A stretch of DNA of 25,715 bases from C7867-002 sp964637485 (GTDB lineage Bacteria > Patescibacteriota > Minisyncoccia > Phycocordibacterales > PALSA-1337), in assembly GCA_964637485.1 (NCBI GenBank), contig CAZWUU010000010.1, positions 1-25,715 of the forward strand, read 5' to 3'. Position 1 is the first letter of the stretch, and every line of letters starts with the position of its first letter. A program made the position numbers and the translations under genes. Below, piece by piece: positions 6,062 to 14,695 of this stretch. The notes under the pieces are model-generated. The model was not told where the DNA came from. It searched no databases and saw only the letters and a list, made by a program, of their open reading frames with translations.

Positions 6062-8970
6062 AATTCAACGAACAAGTAACAATTGAAAATTACATCATCA
6101 AGTTTATTAAAGATAAGCTCAGTTTTGAGTACATAATGCCGGAAGAATTCGCGAAACTTCGAGATCTTGAGAGCGAGTACATTATAAAGCGACAACTACT
6201 TGATGCAGTAAAAAGAATAAACAAGGTTGATGACACTGTTGCAAAAAGTGTACTTCGTGAAGTAAATAAGATTGATTCTAATCTGCTTTTTCTTGATGCA
6301 GTTCGTAACAGTATAAATCTAAAAGATCCTGCTACCGGGCTATTTCGTGATTACAAAATTGTAGATTTCGATACTCCAGAAAACAATCAATTTGTGGTCA
6401 CCAATCAATTCTATTTTGAAGGTGACACCGAGAATATCCGTCCGGATATTATGGTTTTCGTGAACGGACTTCCTCTTGTAGATATTGAGGCAAAGAGCCC
6501 GACTGCTTCTGAGGGCGTGAGCTTTGAAAACGGTATTGACCAGATTAAGCGGTACGAGAAAGTGGCGCGCAAATTGTTTATCCCGAACTGTTTCAATATT
6601 GCGAGTGATGGACTTAAAACAGTCTATGGAGCAACAGGCGCATCGAAACAATATTTCCTCCAGTGGAGAGACGAGGACGTGGAGAAAGAACTCGGTGGCG
6701 AGCTTGAGATGACACTTTTTTCGCTTCTTTCAAAGCAGAATTTCTTAGACATTGTTCAGAATTTTATCTTGTTTGAGAAAGAGAAGGAAAAATTGGTGAA
6801 GAAAATTGCTCGCTACCAGCAAATGCGCGCGACGAACAAAATTGTGGAGCGTGTCGTGACGAAGGAAAAGCGACAAGGACTTATTTGGCATACGCAAGGG
6901 TCAGGTAAGACTTTGACGATGTATTTCACTGCATGGAAGCTCCGTTTCAATAAACAGCTTGCTAACCCAAAGGTCTTTATTTTGGTTGATCGTGTGGACT
7001 TAGATGATCAGATATTTGAGACCTTTACGAATGCAGGCGGAAAAAATATCATTCGAGTCACATCTCGCAAAGATTTGGAGGAGAAAATACAATCACCGGA
7101 GAAAGGTATATTCATTACGACTATTCAAAAGTTTTCAGAACTTGGCGATAAGGTAGAAAATCTTGATGAAAATGTAATTGTTCTTTCTGATGAAGCACAT
7201 CGAGGAGACGAGGGTGTCTCTGGTATCAACATGAGAAATGCATTCAAAAAAGCTTTCTTCTTTGGATTTACTGGAACACCAGTAGATAAAACACACACAA
7301 ATACTTTCCGAAATTATGAAGGTAATGGAAAGCGATATTTAGACTATTACTCCATCCAACAAGCTATTGATGATGGGGCAACGATCCCTGTAACTTATGA
7401 GGCGCGACTTTCAAAGTTTTCTATTGATGAAGAAAAACTTGATCAGCAGTTTGAAGAAATTGCTGGAGATTTGCCTGACAAACAAAAGACAGAACTGGTA
7501 AAGAAATATGGCAAAAAGGCGGCACTGGTGAAGCTTCCAAAACGCATGGAAGCTGTTGCAAGGGATATTGTAGAGCACTATAAGCTCTACGTTCAGCCTA
7601 ATGGATTTAAAGCTCAAATTGTGGCGTATGATAGAGAGGCGGTAGCCGGCTATAAAAAGCTATTAGATAAGCTTGTGTCACCGGAAAGAACTGCTGTTGT
7701 GTATTCACCCGGAGACCCAAATTCAGATTCAGACGATTTGAAGGTTTATAATACAAGCAAAAAAGAACGGGAACAAATTATAGAGAAGTTCAAAAATCCT
7801 AATTCAACACTCAAATTCCTTATTGTATGTGACATGTTGCTAACTGGCTTTGATGCACCGATTGAACAAGTGATGTATCTAGATAAACCACTCCGCGATC
7901 ACAATCTGCTTCAGGCAATTGCCCGTACAAACCGTGTATATAAGAACAAGGAAGCAGGAAAAATTATTGATTACTACGGCATAACAAGAAACCTCTACGA
8001 TGCACTTGATTTTGATGAGGATGTTATAGATTCCGCGATGATTGATATTGAACGAGTTAAAGAGAGGTTTACAGATAATCTGAATGACTTGATGAAGATA
8101 TTTATCGGAGTGAATATCGAAGATCCATCAATGGACAATCTTCGTCGAAGTTTGAAGATTTTCATTGACAATCAAGATAAGCAGAAATATTTTGTAGAAA
8201 AATATATGAAGCTCAAAAGCTTGTTTGAGTTTCTTTCACCTGATCCCTTCTTGAAACAATATATTCGCCCATTTGAGTGGGTAACAAGTTTCCATTTGGC
8301 GTTTCTAAAAGAATTCCGAAGTGAGGACGATAGATACTTACTCGAAGAGTATGGAGAGAAAGTTCGTGAGCTGATACAAAAAAGCAATATCATCGACTAT
8401 GAGGGAATTACTAAGAATTTCCGTGAACTCCGCGTCAACGATTTGTATACACTCGAGCGACTCAAAGGAATGGATGAAGAAGAAAAGGCACTTAACCTTG
8501 AGAAGATGCTCAAGCAGGAAATTTCTATCAATCTTGACGAAAATCCGGCGTATCAGAAGTTTAGCGAGAGACTAACGGCTATTCGTCGCGAGTTTGAACA
8601 AAATCAAATTGATCTTGCTGAACGAATTCGTAGGTATGAAGAATTGATGAGCGATATCAAGACAAAAGGAGATGAGGCAAAAGATCTGGGGCTTGATTTG
8701 AAGGAATATGCGCTATATGTCATATCGCAAGAATTTGTCGACGGAGGTATGAATGAAGTGATTAAGGAATTTGTTAAAGAGCTTCGAATCCGTATTGAGG
8801 ATGATCTAGATAGTGGATGGCAAGAGTCCTCAAAGCGAGATGTGTTTGTAAAGGATATAAAGCAGACATTACAAGAATTGATTCTGCGCGATTATAAAGG
8901 CCGGCTTACTGTGAAAGATTTCCCTAAATTCTTGAATCGATTGGTGGATATAATCACTAAGAAATTCTAG
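6058..8970 (+). CDS. hsdR: Type I restriction endonuclease subunit HsdR
   Basis: HsdR is the ATP-dependent translocase and nuclease of the type I complex. The PD-(D/E)xK nuclease is at the N-terminus: D130 in RPDIMVF and E144-A-K146 in VDIEAKSP. Superfamily 2 helicase motifs follow: Walker A TQGSGKT at 279-285, DEAH at 378-381 and TGTP at 405-408. The second RecA domain holds LLTGFDAP and QAIARTNR. The remaining 250 or so residues are helical, as expected for the HsdM/HsdS-contacting domain. At 970 residues it is full length with all catalytic residues present. It overlaps the upstream ORF by 4 nt and ends in TAG two bases before the peptidase gene. Confidence 0.96.
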   Translation: MKFNEQVTIENYIIKFIKDKLSFEYIMPEEFAKLRDLESEYIIKRQLLDAVKRINKVDDTVAKSVLREVNKIDSNLLFLDAVRNSINLKDPATGLFRDYKIVDFDTPENNQFVVTNQFYFEGDTENIRPDIMVFVNGLPLVDIEAKSPTASEGVSFENGIDQIKRYEKVARKLFIPNCFNIASDGLKTVYGATGASKQYFLQWRDEDVEKELGGELEMTLFSLLSKQNFLDIVQNFILFEKEKEKLVKKIARYQQMRATNKIVERVVTKEKRQGLIWHTQGSGKTLTMYFTAWKLRFNKQLANPKVFILVDRVDLDDQIFETFTNAGGKNIIRVTSRKDLEEKIQSPEKGIFITTIQKFSELGDKVENLDENVIVLSDEAHRGDEGVSGINMRNAFKKAFFFGFTGTPVDKTHTNTFRNYEGNGKRYLDYYSIQQAIDDGATIPVTYEARLSKFSIDEEKLDQQFEEIAGDLPDKQKTELVKKYGKKAALVKLPKRMEAVARDIVEHYKLYVQPNGFKAQIVAYDREAVAGYKKLLDKLVSPERTAVVYSPGDPNSDSDDLKVYNTSKKEREQIIEKFKNPNSTLKFLIVCDMLLTGFDAPIEQVMYLDKPLRDHNLLQAIARTNRVYKNKEAGKIIDYYGITRNLYDALDFDEDVIDSAMIDIERVKERFTDNLNDLMKIFIGVNIEDPSMDNLRRSLKIFIDNQDKQKYFVEKYMKLKSLFEFLSPDPFLKQYIRPFEWVTSFHLAFLKEFRSEDDRYLLEEYGEKVRELIQKSNIIDYEGITKNFRELRVNDLYTLERLKGMDEEEKALNLEKMLKQEISINLDENPAYQKFSERLTAIRREFEQNQIDLAERIRRYEELMSDIKTKGDEAKDLGLDLKEYALYVISQEFVDGGMNEVIKEFVKELRIRIEDDLDSGWQESSKRDVFVKDIKQTLQELILRDYKGRLTVKDFPKFLNRLVDIITKKF

Positions 8971-8972
8971 CC

Positions 8973-9542
8973 ATGAGAAAACAAATTGCTCTACAGGATA
9001 AAAAAATCACTTACACCCTTCGAAAGAGCAAGCGAGCACGAAGAATGCGGTTGGCTGTATATTGTGACGGGACTGTTGTTGTAACCACCCCCTTTAACCT
9101 CAAGGAAAATATCACAGAGCGATTTATTAGAGAAAAATCTCAATGGTTGTTCGACAAGATATCTTTCTTTATGCAATTTAAGGGGCAAGTCTTTACTCGT
9201 TATAGTAGTGCAGATTACTTGAAATATAAGAGCAAGGCTTATGACTTGGCAGTTGAGAGAGTGAATCATTTTAATGAGATCTACAAATTCAAATTCAATA
9301 AGATAAATATCAAAAATCAGAAAACTCGTTGGGGCAGCTGTTCCAGAAAAGGTAATTTAAATTTCAACTATAAGATTGCTTTGTTACCACAACGTCTCTC
9401 TGATTACATTATCGTTCATGAAATATGTCACCTTGGGGAATTTAATCATTCACAAAAATTCTGGAAATTGGTTGGAAAAGCTATTCCTGATTATCACAAG
9501 ATAAAGGATGAGTTGAGGAAGAGCGGAGTAATTCTAAATTAA
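8973..9542 (+). CDS. YgjP-like (M48/DUF45) zinc metallopeptidase
   Basis: The 189-residue protein matches the YgjP/DUF45 metallopeptidase family: TRWGSCSRKGNLNFNY near 118-133, the zinc-binding HEICH at 149-153 (HExxH) and the third ligand in NHSQKFW (H159). All expected zinc ligands and the catalytic glutamate are present, so it should be active. There is no signal peptide, so it is probably cytoplasmic. It follows hsdR by 2 bp. From general knowledge, genes of this family are often next to type I hsdR genes, but the substrate and role there are not established. Confidence 0.88.
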   Translation: MRKQIALQDKKITYTLRKSKRARRMRLAVYCDGTVVVTTPFNLKENITERFIREKSQWLFDKISFFMQFKGQVFTRYSSADYLKYKSKAYDLAVERVNHFNEIYKFKFNKINIKNQKTRWGSCSRKGNLNFNYKIALLPQRLSDYIIVHEICHLGEFNHSQKFWKLVGKAIPDYHKIKDELRKSGVILN

Positions 9543-9543
9543 C

Positions 9544-9777
9544 GTGTCTAAACGAAAAAAATCAGGATTGAGTTTTAAACAGTTTCACTGGGTATTTTAT
9601 ATAGCTTTGGTAACGGTTGTATCAATATATTTTATCATTACCGGATTCTTTAGTAATTGTGTATTTACTTGGCCAACACGGTTTTATTCCATATCTTGTT
9701 TTAAGGAACAAATAGATCCTGCCCAAAGAAAGGCTCTGGAAAATACCGCAGATTTTATGCCAAGCTTAAACATATAG
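9544..9777 (+). CDS. Small membrane protein, 77 aa, unknown function, last gene of the operon
   Basis: The ORF uses a GTG start one base after the peptidase stop codon. It has a basic N-terminus (SKRKKSG), one clear membrane helix (about residues 17-37, WVFYIALVTVVSIYFIITGF) and a short tail with two cysteines. Nothing in it is recognisable. Immediate coupling to the peptidase gene supports translation; the non-ATG start and lack of homology lower confidence. A GTG-started 20-codon ORF (9781-9843) follows but has no support. Confidence 0.5.
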   Translation: MSKRKKSGLSFKQFHWVFYIALVTVVSIYFIITGFFSNCVFTWPTRFYSISCFKEQIDPAQRKALENTADFMPSLNI

Positions 9778-10095
9778 ATTGTGTCTAAATTTGAAGTTGC
9801 AATGGTTGCAGGACAACTGAATCTGCATTCAGAGCAACGTTAGAGTATAGCGGCTTATGTATATGCTGAAGTGTTAAATATCCTTCTTGAATACGGATGT
9901 GACGTAAGAGCACATTCTTCCGGTCTGAAATAGACCCAAGCCCAGAAAAGATCGAGAGAACATACCGACGGTGTTGCCCCCGGGACTATTTTGATGCGTA
10001 ATTAGGGTGATCGACCTTTTCCTACGACCATTATTCTTTATGGGACTGATTCGACCACGTTTCATTTGATGTAGCACTTGCGATAATATGAATAC
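9778..10095. other. Intergenic stretch with two adjacent hairpins; possible structured RNA or gene relic
   Basis: No convincing gene occurs here. Two hairpins lie side by side: 9895-9901 pairs with 9911-9917 (7 bp with one G-T, 9-nt loop), and GGTCT at 9922-9926 pairs with AGACC at 9932-9936 around GAAAT. A weak extended -10 (TG at 9872-9873, TAAATA at 9875-9880) stands upstream. A small RNA, a leader, or decayed sequence at the border of the restriction island are all possible. The 67-codon minus-strand ORF here has no recognisable features. Confidence 0.3.
10079..10087 (+). promoter_or_regulatory. Extended -10 (TGCGATAAT) of the membrane protein gene
   Basis: A TGn extended -10 ends 8 nt before the ATG at 10096, predicting a transcript with almost no leader. 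Confidence 0.5.
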
Positions 10096-10542
10096 ATGCT
10101 CACAGACTTTATAGGACTATTTATATTAATCGCCGGATATGTGGTCGGTCTCGGTGCTGTGACTGTGATAGACATTCATGGATTCCTTGGTCGAAAATCG
10201 GAATATTGGACCATGGCGACAACTAGGACTCATAAAGTTACAAAACCGATGATTTGGGCAGGTATCGGTCTTGTCGTGATAGGTGGGATTATTTTTTTCA
10301 GAAATGAGGCATTTGTCGGTATTCCGATGTACTTGTCGATCTTGGTTGCGCTACTTATATTAAACGGACTGTCCTTATCTTTTAGTGTGAGCCCATATAT
10401 TTTACGAAAAGAGAAGGAAGGCAGGTCGGGTGAATTATTACCTCCGTCTTGGCAGAGACAAATAGCAATTAGTCTCGTGTTTTCAGACATAGGCTGGTGG
10501 GGAAGTTTGGCCTTGGTTGTTTGGTATTTGCTTTCCAAGTAA
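10096..10542 (+). CDS. Four-helix integral membrane protein, unknown function
   Basis: The 148-residue protein has about four membrane helices: residues 4-25 (FIGLFILIAGYVVGLGAVTV), 52-68 (MIWAGIGLVVIGGIIFF), 75-97 and 125-146. The loop between helices 1 and 2 carries IDIHGFLGRKSEYWT. The layout resembles uncharacterised small membrane proteins of candidate-phyla bacteria; I cannot name a family. It has its own leaderless-type promoter and is followed after 27 bp by another promoter for the AI-2E transporter gene, so it may be transcribed alone or read through. Confidence 0.75.
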   Translation: MLTDFIGLFILIAGYVVGLGAVTVIDIHGFLGRKSEYWTMATTRTHKVTKPMIWAGIGLVVIGGIIFFRNEAFVGIPMYLSILVALLILNGLSLSFSVSPYILRKEKEGRSGELLPPSWQRQIAISLVFSDIGWWGSLALVVWYLLSK

Positions 10543-10555
10543 TCGAAAATTGATG

Positions 10556-10561
10556 TATAAT
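10556..10561 (+). promoter_or_regulatory. -10 box (TATAAT) of the AI-2E transporter-tyrS operon
   Basis: A perfect TATAAT ends 8 nt before the ATG at 10570. The -35 region is weak. A leaderless or near-leaderless transcript is predicted. Confidence 0.5.
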
Positions 10562-10569
10562 AATTCTAA

Positions 10570-11604
10570 ATGGATGAAAAAAAGACACAATTTTACTTTC
10601 TCATAACTGCAGTCGCTCTTGCGGGTGTTTTGTCTTTCTTCATCATCAGACCGTTCCTCTACACCATCATTCTGGCTGTCATATTTGCTGTTGTATTCTG
10701 GCCTATCCAGAAGAAGATGCTTACCATTTCTGGAAACAGGCGAGCTATAGCATCTTTTCTCACTATCATCATCGTCATCGTATTCATACTCATACCTATA
10801 ACATTTCTCGGCGTGCAGATATTCAAGGAATCTCAACAGTTGTACATATACCTTTCGCGCGGAGGACTCAACAATGCACTTGAGACACTCAATACGTTTA
10901 CAGATCGCATACAGGCAAACCTGCCTCATGTGCAGAGCATCTCATATGATGTCAATGAATATTTGAGGCAAGGATTGGAGTTGGTACTGAATAATCTCGG
11001 AGGCATCTTCCAGAGCGTCCTACGCATAGTAGGAAATCTTCTGGTATTTCTATTCGTGCTTTATTATGCCCTCAAGGATGGCCACAAGATATACGACAAA
11101 GTCGTCGCTATCAGCCCGCTTTCTGATCGAGATGATCGGGCAATATTTGCAAAACTAGTCGCAGCTATCAATTCGGTTATCCGCGGTAATCTCACTATAG
11201 CTGCTATACAGGGTTGTCTCACTGCCGTAGGATTTTGGATGTTTGGAGTGCCTCAGCCTATATTGTGGGGAACGGTCGCGGCGATCGCTGCTCTTGTGCC
11301 GAGCTTCGGAACAAGTCTGGTTGTAGTGCCGGCTGTAGCATTCCTCTTTTTTACTGGTAGTACATATGCATCTCTCGGATTGCTCATATGGGGCATGGTG
11401 GCAGTCGGTCTTATCGATAATTTTCTCGGACCGAGACTGGTATCCATGGGACTCAAGTTGCATCCGCTCCTGGTATTTCTGGCTGTGCTCGGAGGATTGG
11501 CATTCTTTGGTCCTATAGGTTTCTTGCTAGGTCCTCTTACATTGAGTTTGGTTTTTGCTCTGGTTGATGTACACTCATCGCTGTTTAAGAGAAGGGTAGG
11601 TTGA
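10570..11604 (+). CDS. AI-2E family transporter (PerM/YdiK-like permease)
   Basis: A 344-residue polytopic membrane protein of the AI-2E exporter superfamily (UPF0118). It has about eight membrane helices, starting with two hairpins (residues 8-45 and 58-82), an extended soluble loop (about 85-145, QQLYIYLSRGG onward) and the family-typical C-terminal helices with GPRLVSMGLKLHPLLVFL and GPIGFLLGPL. Members export diverse small solutes or ions; the substrate cannot be told from sequence. It is followed one base later by tyrS, so the two are co-transcribed, a pairing that suggests convenience rather than shared function. Confidence 0.9.
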   Translation: MDEKKTQFYFLITAVALAGVLSFFIIRPFLYTIILAVIFAVVFWPIQKKMLTISGNRRAIASFLTIIIVIVFILIPITFLGVQIFKESQQLYIYLSRGGLNNALETLNTFTDRIQANLPHVQSISYDVNEYLRQGLELVLNNLGGIFQSVLRIVGNLLVFLFVLYYALKDGHKIYDKVVAISPLSDRDDRAIFAKLVAAINSVIRGNLTIAAIQGCLTAVGFWMFGVPQPILWGTVAAIAALVPSFGTSLVVVPAVAFLFFTGSTYASLGLLIWGMVAVGLIDNFLGPRLVSMGLKLHPLLVFLAVLGGLAFFGPIGFLLGPLTLSLVFALVDVHSSLFKRRVG

Positions 11605-11605
11605 T

Positions 11606-12805
11606 ATGAAAACCATCACAGATATAAATAGAATAAATGAACTGTTGAGCCGAGGCACTTTAGTCGAAGCGTATCCGTCGAAAGATGTGCTTATTTCTGC
11701 ATTGTCTTCTGGCAAGCGATTGCGCATATATATAGGCATGGATCCCACTTCGACCGCCTTGCACCTGGGGCATGCGAAGAATCTCCTGTTTCTGGAAGAG
11801 TTGCGCGCTATGGGTCATGAAGTCATCGTATTGTTTGGTGATTTTACGGCGATGATAGGTGATCCCACCGACAAGGGAGCAACTCGAAAGCAGCTTTCTA
11901 AAGACGATGTTCAGAGGAATGTTTCAGATTGGCTTCGTCAAATAAAGCCGATAATAAATTTCGATGACAAAGAAAATCCGGCTGTGCTCAAATACAATTC
12001 CGAATGGCTTTCCAAACTCACATTCGAGGAAGTTCTTAATCTTTCGTCGAATTTCACGGTTCAACAGATGATAGAGAGAGATATGTTCGCCAAGAGAATG
12101 AAAGAGGGCAGTCCTATTCATCTGCATGAATTCATGTATCCGCTCATGCAGGGTTATGATTCTGTAGCTATGGATGTCGACGCCGAGCTTTGTGGAACAG
12201 ATCAGATATTCAATGCTCTGGCAGGCAGGACACTACAAAAGAGACTCGCCAATAAAGAGAAGCTGGTCATCGCACTAAATCTTATTGCCAATCCGAAAAC
12301 CGGCGAACTCATGTCGAAGTCAAATGGTACCGGAATATTCATCGACCAATCAGCGAACAATCTTTTCGGTGCTCTCATGGCTCTGCCGGATCCGATGATC
12401 GAACCTTTGTATGTAAACTGCACCAGACTGCCCATGGATAAATTATCTGAGCTGATGAATAAAGGACCTCGTGATGCAAAAGTAGCCGTCGCATATGACA
12501 TCGTGTCCAGATTCCACGGCGAAAAATCAGCAAAAGAGGCGGTGGAAAATTTCGAGAACACTTTTTCTAAAGGTGGCGTGCCTGAGGATGTAATGGTTTT
12601 AGAACTGCCTGAAAATCTCTCGTTGGTAGAAGTTTTATTGAAGGCTGGCGTAGTAGAGTCAAAGACAGAATGGAGGAGACTGGTCTTGGACGGAGCGGTA
12701 AGAGATGGAGACGATAATAAGATTTCAGACCCAGCCTGGAAGCCGGAAAAAGATGTAATTCTTAAGATCGGCAAGAGGAGATTTGTAAAAATAAAGAAAG
12801 TCTAG
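11606..12805 (+). CDS. tyrS: Tyrosyl-tRNA synthetase
   Basis: This class I synthetase charges tRNA-Tyr. The HIGH signature reads HLGH at residues 53-56 inside DPTSTALHLGH, and the KMSKS loop reads LMSKS at 235-239. The tyrosine-pocket region holds LMQGYDSVAM and GTDQIFNAL. An S4-like RNA-binding domain forms the C-terminus (about 335-399). At 399 residues it has normal length and looks complete. Spacing of one base from the transporter gene indicates an operon. It ends in TAG and meets comF tail to tail with a 2-bp gap and no visible terminator. Confidence 0.96.
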   Translation: MKTITDINRINELLSRGTLVEAYPSKDVLISALSSGKRLRIYIGMDPTSTALHLGHAKNLLFLEELRAMGHEVIVLFGDFTAMIGDPTDKGATRKQLSKDDVQRNVSDWLRQIKPIINFDDKENPAVLKYNSEWLSKLTFEEVLNLSSNFTVQQMIERDMFAKRMKEGSPIHLHEFMYPLMQGYDSVAMDVDAELCGTDQIFNALAGRTLQKRLANKEKLVIALNLIANPKTGELMSKSNGTGIFIDQSANNLFGALMALPDPMIEPLYVNCTRLPMDKLSELMNKGPRDAKVAVAYDIVSRFHGEKSAKEAVENFENTFSKGGVPEDVMVLELPENLSLVEVLLKAGVVESKTEWRRLVLDGAVRDGDDNKISDPAWKPEKDVILKIGKRRFVKIKKV

Positions 12806-12807
12806 TC

Positions 12808-13503
12808 TCAGTGGGCTATCGATAGACCATGAATGTAGCGGAATCCATGTCTGGCAAATGTATTTTGCGCGTCACTCATGGTACTGCCAGTTGTTATGAC
12901 GTCATCGATTATCATTACTGAGAAATTTTCTAGTGGCTCATTTCCGACGATGTCATGCAGAGCGCTTTCATTTATTGAGAACAGGTTACTACCACTGTTC
13001 AATCGATCTTTTCTGCTCATGGTCGTATGCCTGTCCGTGTGCGCATCTCTTATAAGGATATCGTATGCATATATATGGCCTTTGTTATTATCGATTTTTT
13101 TCATTTCGTCCATTATCAGTTCGCACTGATTGAAACCTCTTTCTCTGCGCCTACGCTTCGAGATCGGCATCGGTATTATCAATATATTTCTTCCTTGCAT
13201 ACCGCGCTTATATTCTGTGCCGGATATTTTTGCACATAATGCATAAGCGGCGATTTTTGCAGAATGAGCCGACTTCTTATACTTGATAGTCCAAACTAAT
13301 TTTTCTACAAGTTTATCCTTGTATGAGAAAAGAGAGGACGTATTCATTAAAGGCAAGACTGAACTGTCAAATTTAACAGCCGGAGAAAATACTGATATGG
13401 CTTCATCCGGTTCGAGTTTGAGCAATCGTTTCTCTGTCTCATCCAAAGGAAAAAGGGCGTCAGTAATGATGACAAATATATTTTTAACGATTGATTTAAT
13501 CAT
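12808..13503 (-). CDS. comF: ComF family phosphoribosyltransferase-like protein
   Basis: ComFC-type proteins carry a type I phosphoribosyltransferase fold and are needed for DNA uptake in naturally competent bacteria. Hallmarks here are LVWTIKYKKS (about residues 69-78), IPMPISKRRRRERGFNQ (about 110-126) and the PRPP-binding loop IDDVITTGST at 199-208. The N-terminal Cys4 zinc ribbon of canonical ComFC is missing; the N-terminal 50 residues contain no cysteine. Length is 231 residues. It is transcribed away from pilM, and both genes relate to the pilus/DNA-uptake machinery in other bacteria, so a competence role is plausible but not shown. Confidence 0.88.
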   Translation of the reverse strand: MIKSIVKNIFVIITDALFPLDETEKRLLKLEPDEAISVFSPAVKFDSSVLPLMNTSSLFSYKDKLVEKLVWTIKYKKSAHSAKIAAYALCAKISGTEYKRGMQGRNILIIPMPISKRRRRERGFNQCELIMDEMKKIDNNKGHIYAYDILIRDAHTDRHTTMSRKDRLNSGSNLFSINESALHDIVGNEPLENFSVMIIDDVITTGSTMSDAQNTFARHGFRYIHGLSIAH

Positions 13504-13515
13504 TCATTTTCACGG

Positions 13516-13521
13516 ATTATA
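13516..13521 (-). promoter_or_regulatory. -10 box (TATAAT) of comF
   Basis: On the minus strand a perfect TATAAT lies 12 nt before the comF ATG. It is only 5 bp away from the pilM -10 on the other strand, so the two promoters overlap and probably exclude each other. Confidence 0.45.
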
Positions 13522-13523
13522 CA

Positions 13524-13532
13524 TGTTATACT
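13524..13532 (+). promoter_or_regulatory. Extended -10 (TGTTATACT) of pilM
   Basis: The TGn extended -10 ends exactly 6 nt before the pilM ATG, so transcription should begin at or next to the start codon. Confidence 0.6.
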
Positions 13533-13538
13533 AGCCAC

Positions 13539-14639
13539 ATGGGACTATTTTCGTCATTTTTCAAAAAAGAAATCTCAGTACTTGGCGTAGATATCGGCTC
13601 TTCAGCCATAAAAGTAGTAGAAATCAAGAAACGTCGAGGTAAGGCTATATTAAAATCATACGGAATACTAGCGCTCGGCCCTTATGGAGGGGTAGAAGTC
13701 GGTCGTGCGGTAGCATTGCCAGCTGAGAAACAGATGGAGGCCGTGAGAGATATATTGAAGGAATCCAAGACCACAACAGTCGTTTGCGGAGCCACACTTC
13801 CACTTACATCTAGTCTCATCACATTTATTTCTATACCACCCGTACCCGATAAGCAGATACCCGATATCGTTTCTCTTGAAGCTAGAAAATATATTCCCGT
13901 ACCTCTTGACGAGGTTTTTTTGGATTATTCCATCATACCCAGAGAGGAAGTGGCGGTAGGCGAGGGTGACGTGGTGAAGAATGGACCAGGCAATAGAGAT
14001 GCTCTGGTTGTAGCTATTCATAATCAGTACCTAAACGAATACCAAAACATCATGAACGGTAGTGGTCTGCAACCGGCTTTCTACGAGATAGAAATATTCT
14101 CTGCGATTAGATCGATCGCTGATCATGGCATATCTACCATAATGATAGTGGACATGGGTGCTCGAGCGACCAAACTCTATATAGTAGAGAGAGGTATATT
14201 GCGAGCATCGCATATCATCAATAAAGGTAGTCAGGATATCACCTTGGCGCTATCGAAGGCGCTATCTATTTCACCTGAAGAAGCTGAGACGTTAAAAAGG
14301 ACAAAAGGTCTAAAAGGCGGTCCTGAATACAAAGAATTAACCGAAATCATAACTGTAAATCTGGATTATATTTTCTATGAAGCAAATGCGACACTCTTAA
14401 ACTATCAGAAGAAATACCAGAAGAGCGTCGGTAGGATATTTTTGACCGGAGGTGGCGTATTGCTAAAGGGATTCGGAGATTTGGCTAAGATCAGTTTCCA
14501 GACACCGGTCGCCTATGCTGATCCTTTCGGTAAGTTAGAAACTCCGGCATACATGACTGAACAGTTGTCTTCAGCAGGACCGGAATTTGCTGTGGCTATC
14601 GGTGCAGCTATCCGCTGTCTCAATGATATGAACCCGTAA
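13539..14639 (+). CDS. pilM: Type IV pilus assembly protein PilM
   Basis: PilM is an actin-like ATP-binding cytoplasmic protein that binds the PilN tail and links the pilus platform to the motor. The phosphate-1 motif is visible as VDIGSSAIKVVEI (residues 17-29), the middle contains VDMGARATKLYIV, and the C-terminal nucleotide-binding motif is LTGGGVLLKGF. EARKYIPVPLDEVFLDY is characteristic of PilM. Length is 366 residues, complete. It heads the pilus cluster with its own leaderless promoter; the 56-bp gap to the next gene holds another promoter. Confidence 0.95.
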   Translation: MGLFSSFFKKEISVLGVDIGSSAIKVVEIKKRRGKAILKSYGILALGPYGGVEVGRAVALPAEKQMEAVRDILKESKTTTVVCGATLPLTSSLITFISIPPVPDKQIPDIVSLEARKYIPVPLDEVFLDYSIIPREEVAVGEGDVVKNGPGNRDALVVAIHNQYLNEYQNIMNGSGLQPAFYEIEIFSAIRSIADHGISTIMIVDMGARATKLYIVERGILRASHIINKGSQDITLALSKALSISPEEAETLKRTKGLKGGPEYKELTEIITVNLDYIFYEANATLLNYQKKYQKSVGRIFLTGGGVLLKGFGDLAKISFQTPVAYADPFGKLETPAYMTEQLSSAGPEFAVAIGAAIRCLNDMNP

Positions 14640-14675
14640 TTTTTTTGTTATTCACACACTTATAGTACTGCTTTT

Positions 14676-14684
14676 TGGTATAAT
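14676..14684 (+). promoter_or_regulatory. Extended -10 (TGGTATAAT) of the pilN-like gene
   Basis: A near-perfect TGn extended -10 lies 11 nt before the ATG at 14696, giving a leader of only about 5 nt. It would drive pilN-, pilO- and pilP-like genes. A T-rich run just after the pilM stop has no stem. Confidence 0.55.
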
Positions 14685-14695
14685 CAAAGCAATTC

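Noticed and set aside
9874..10077. 67-codon minus-strand ORF in the intergenic stretch
   Set aside because: No recognisable motif, start signal or operon context; hairpins occupy the same sequence.
1850..10095. Restriction operon as an island integrated at tRNA-Ser with attachment sites
   Set aside because: No repeat of the tRNA 3' end was found at the right border and there is no integrase gene in the window.
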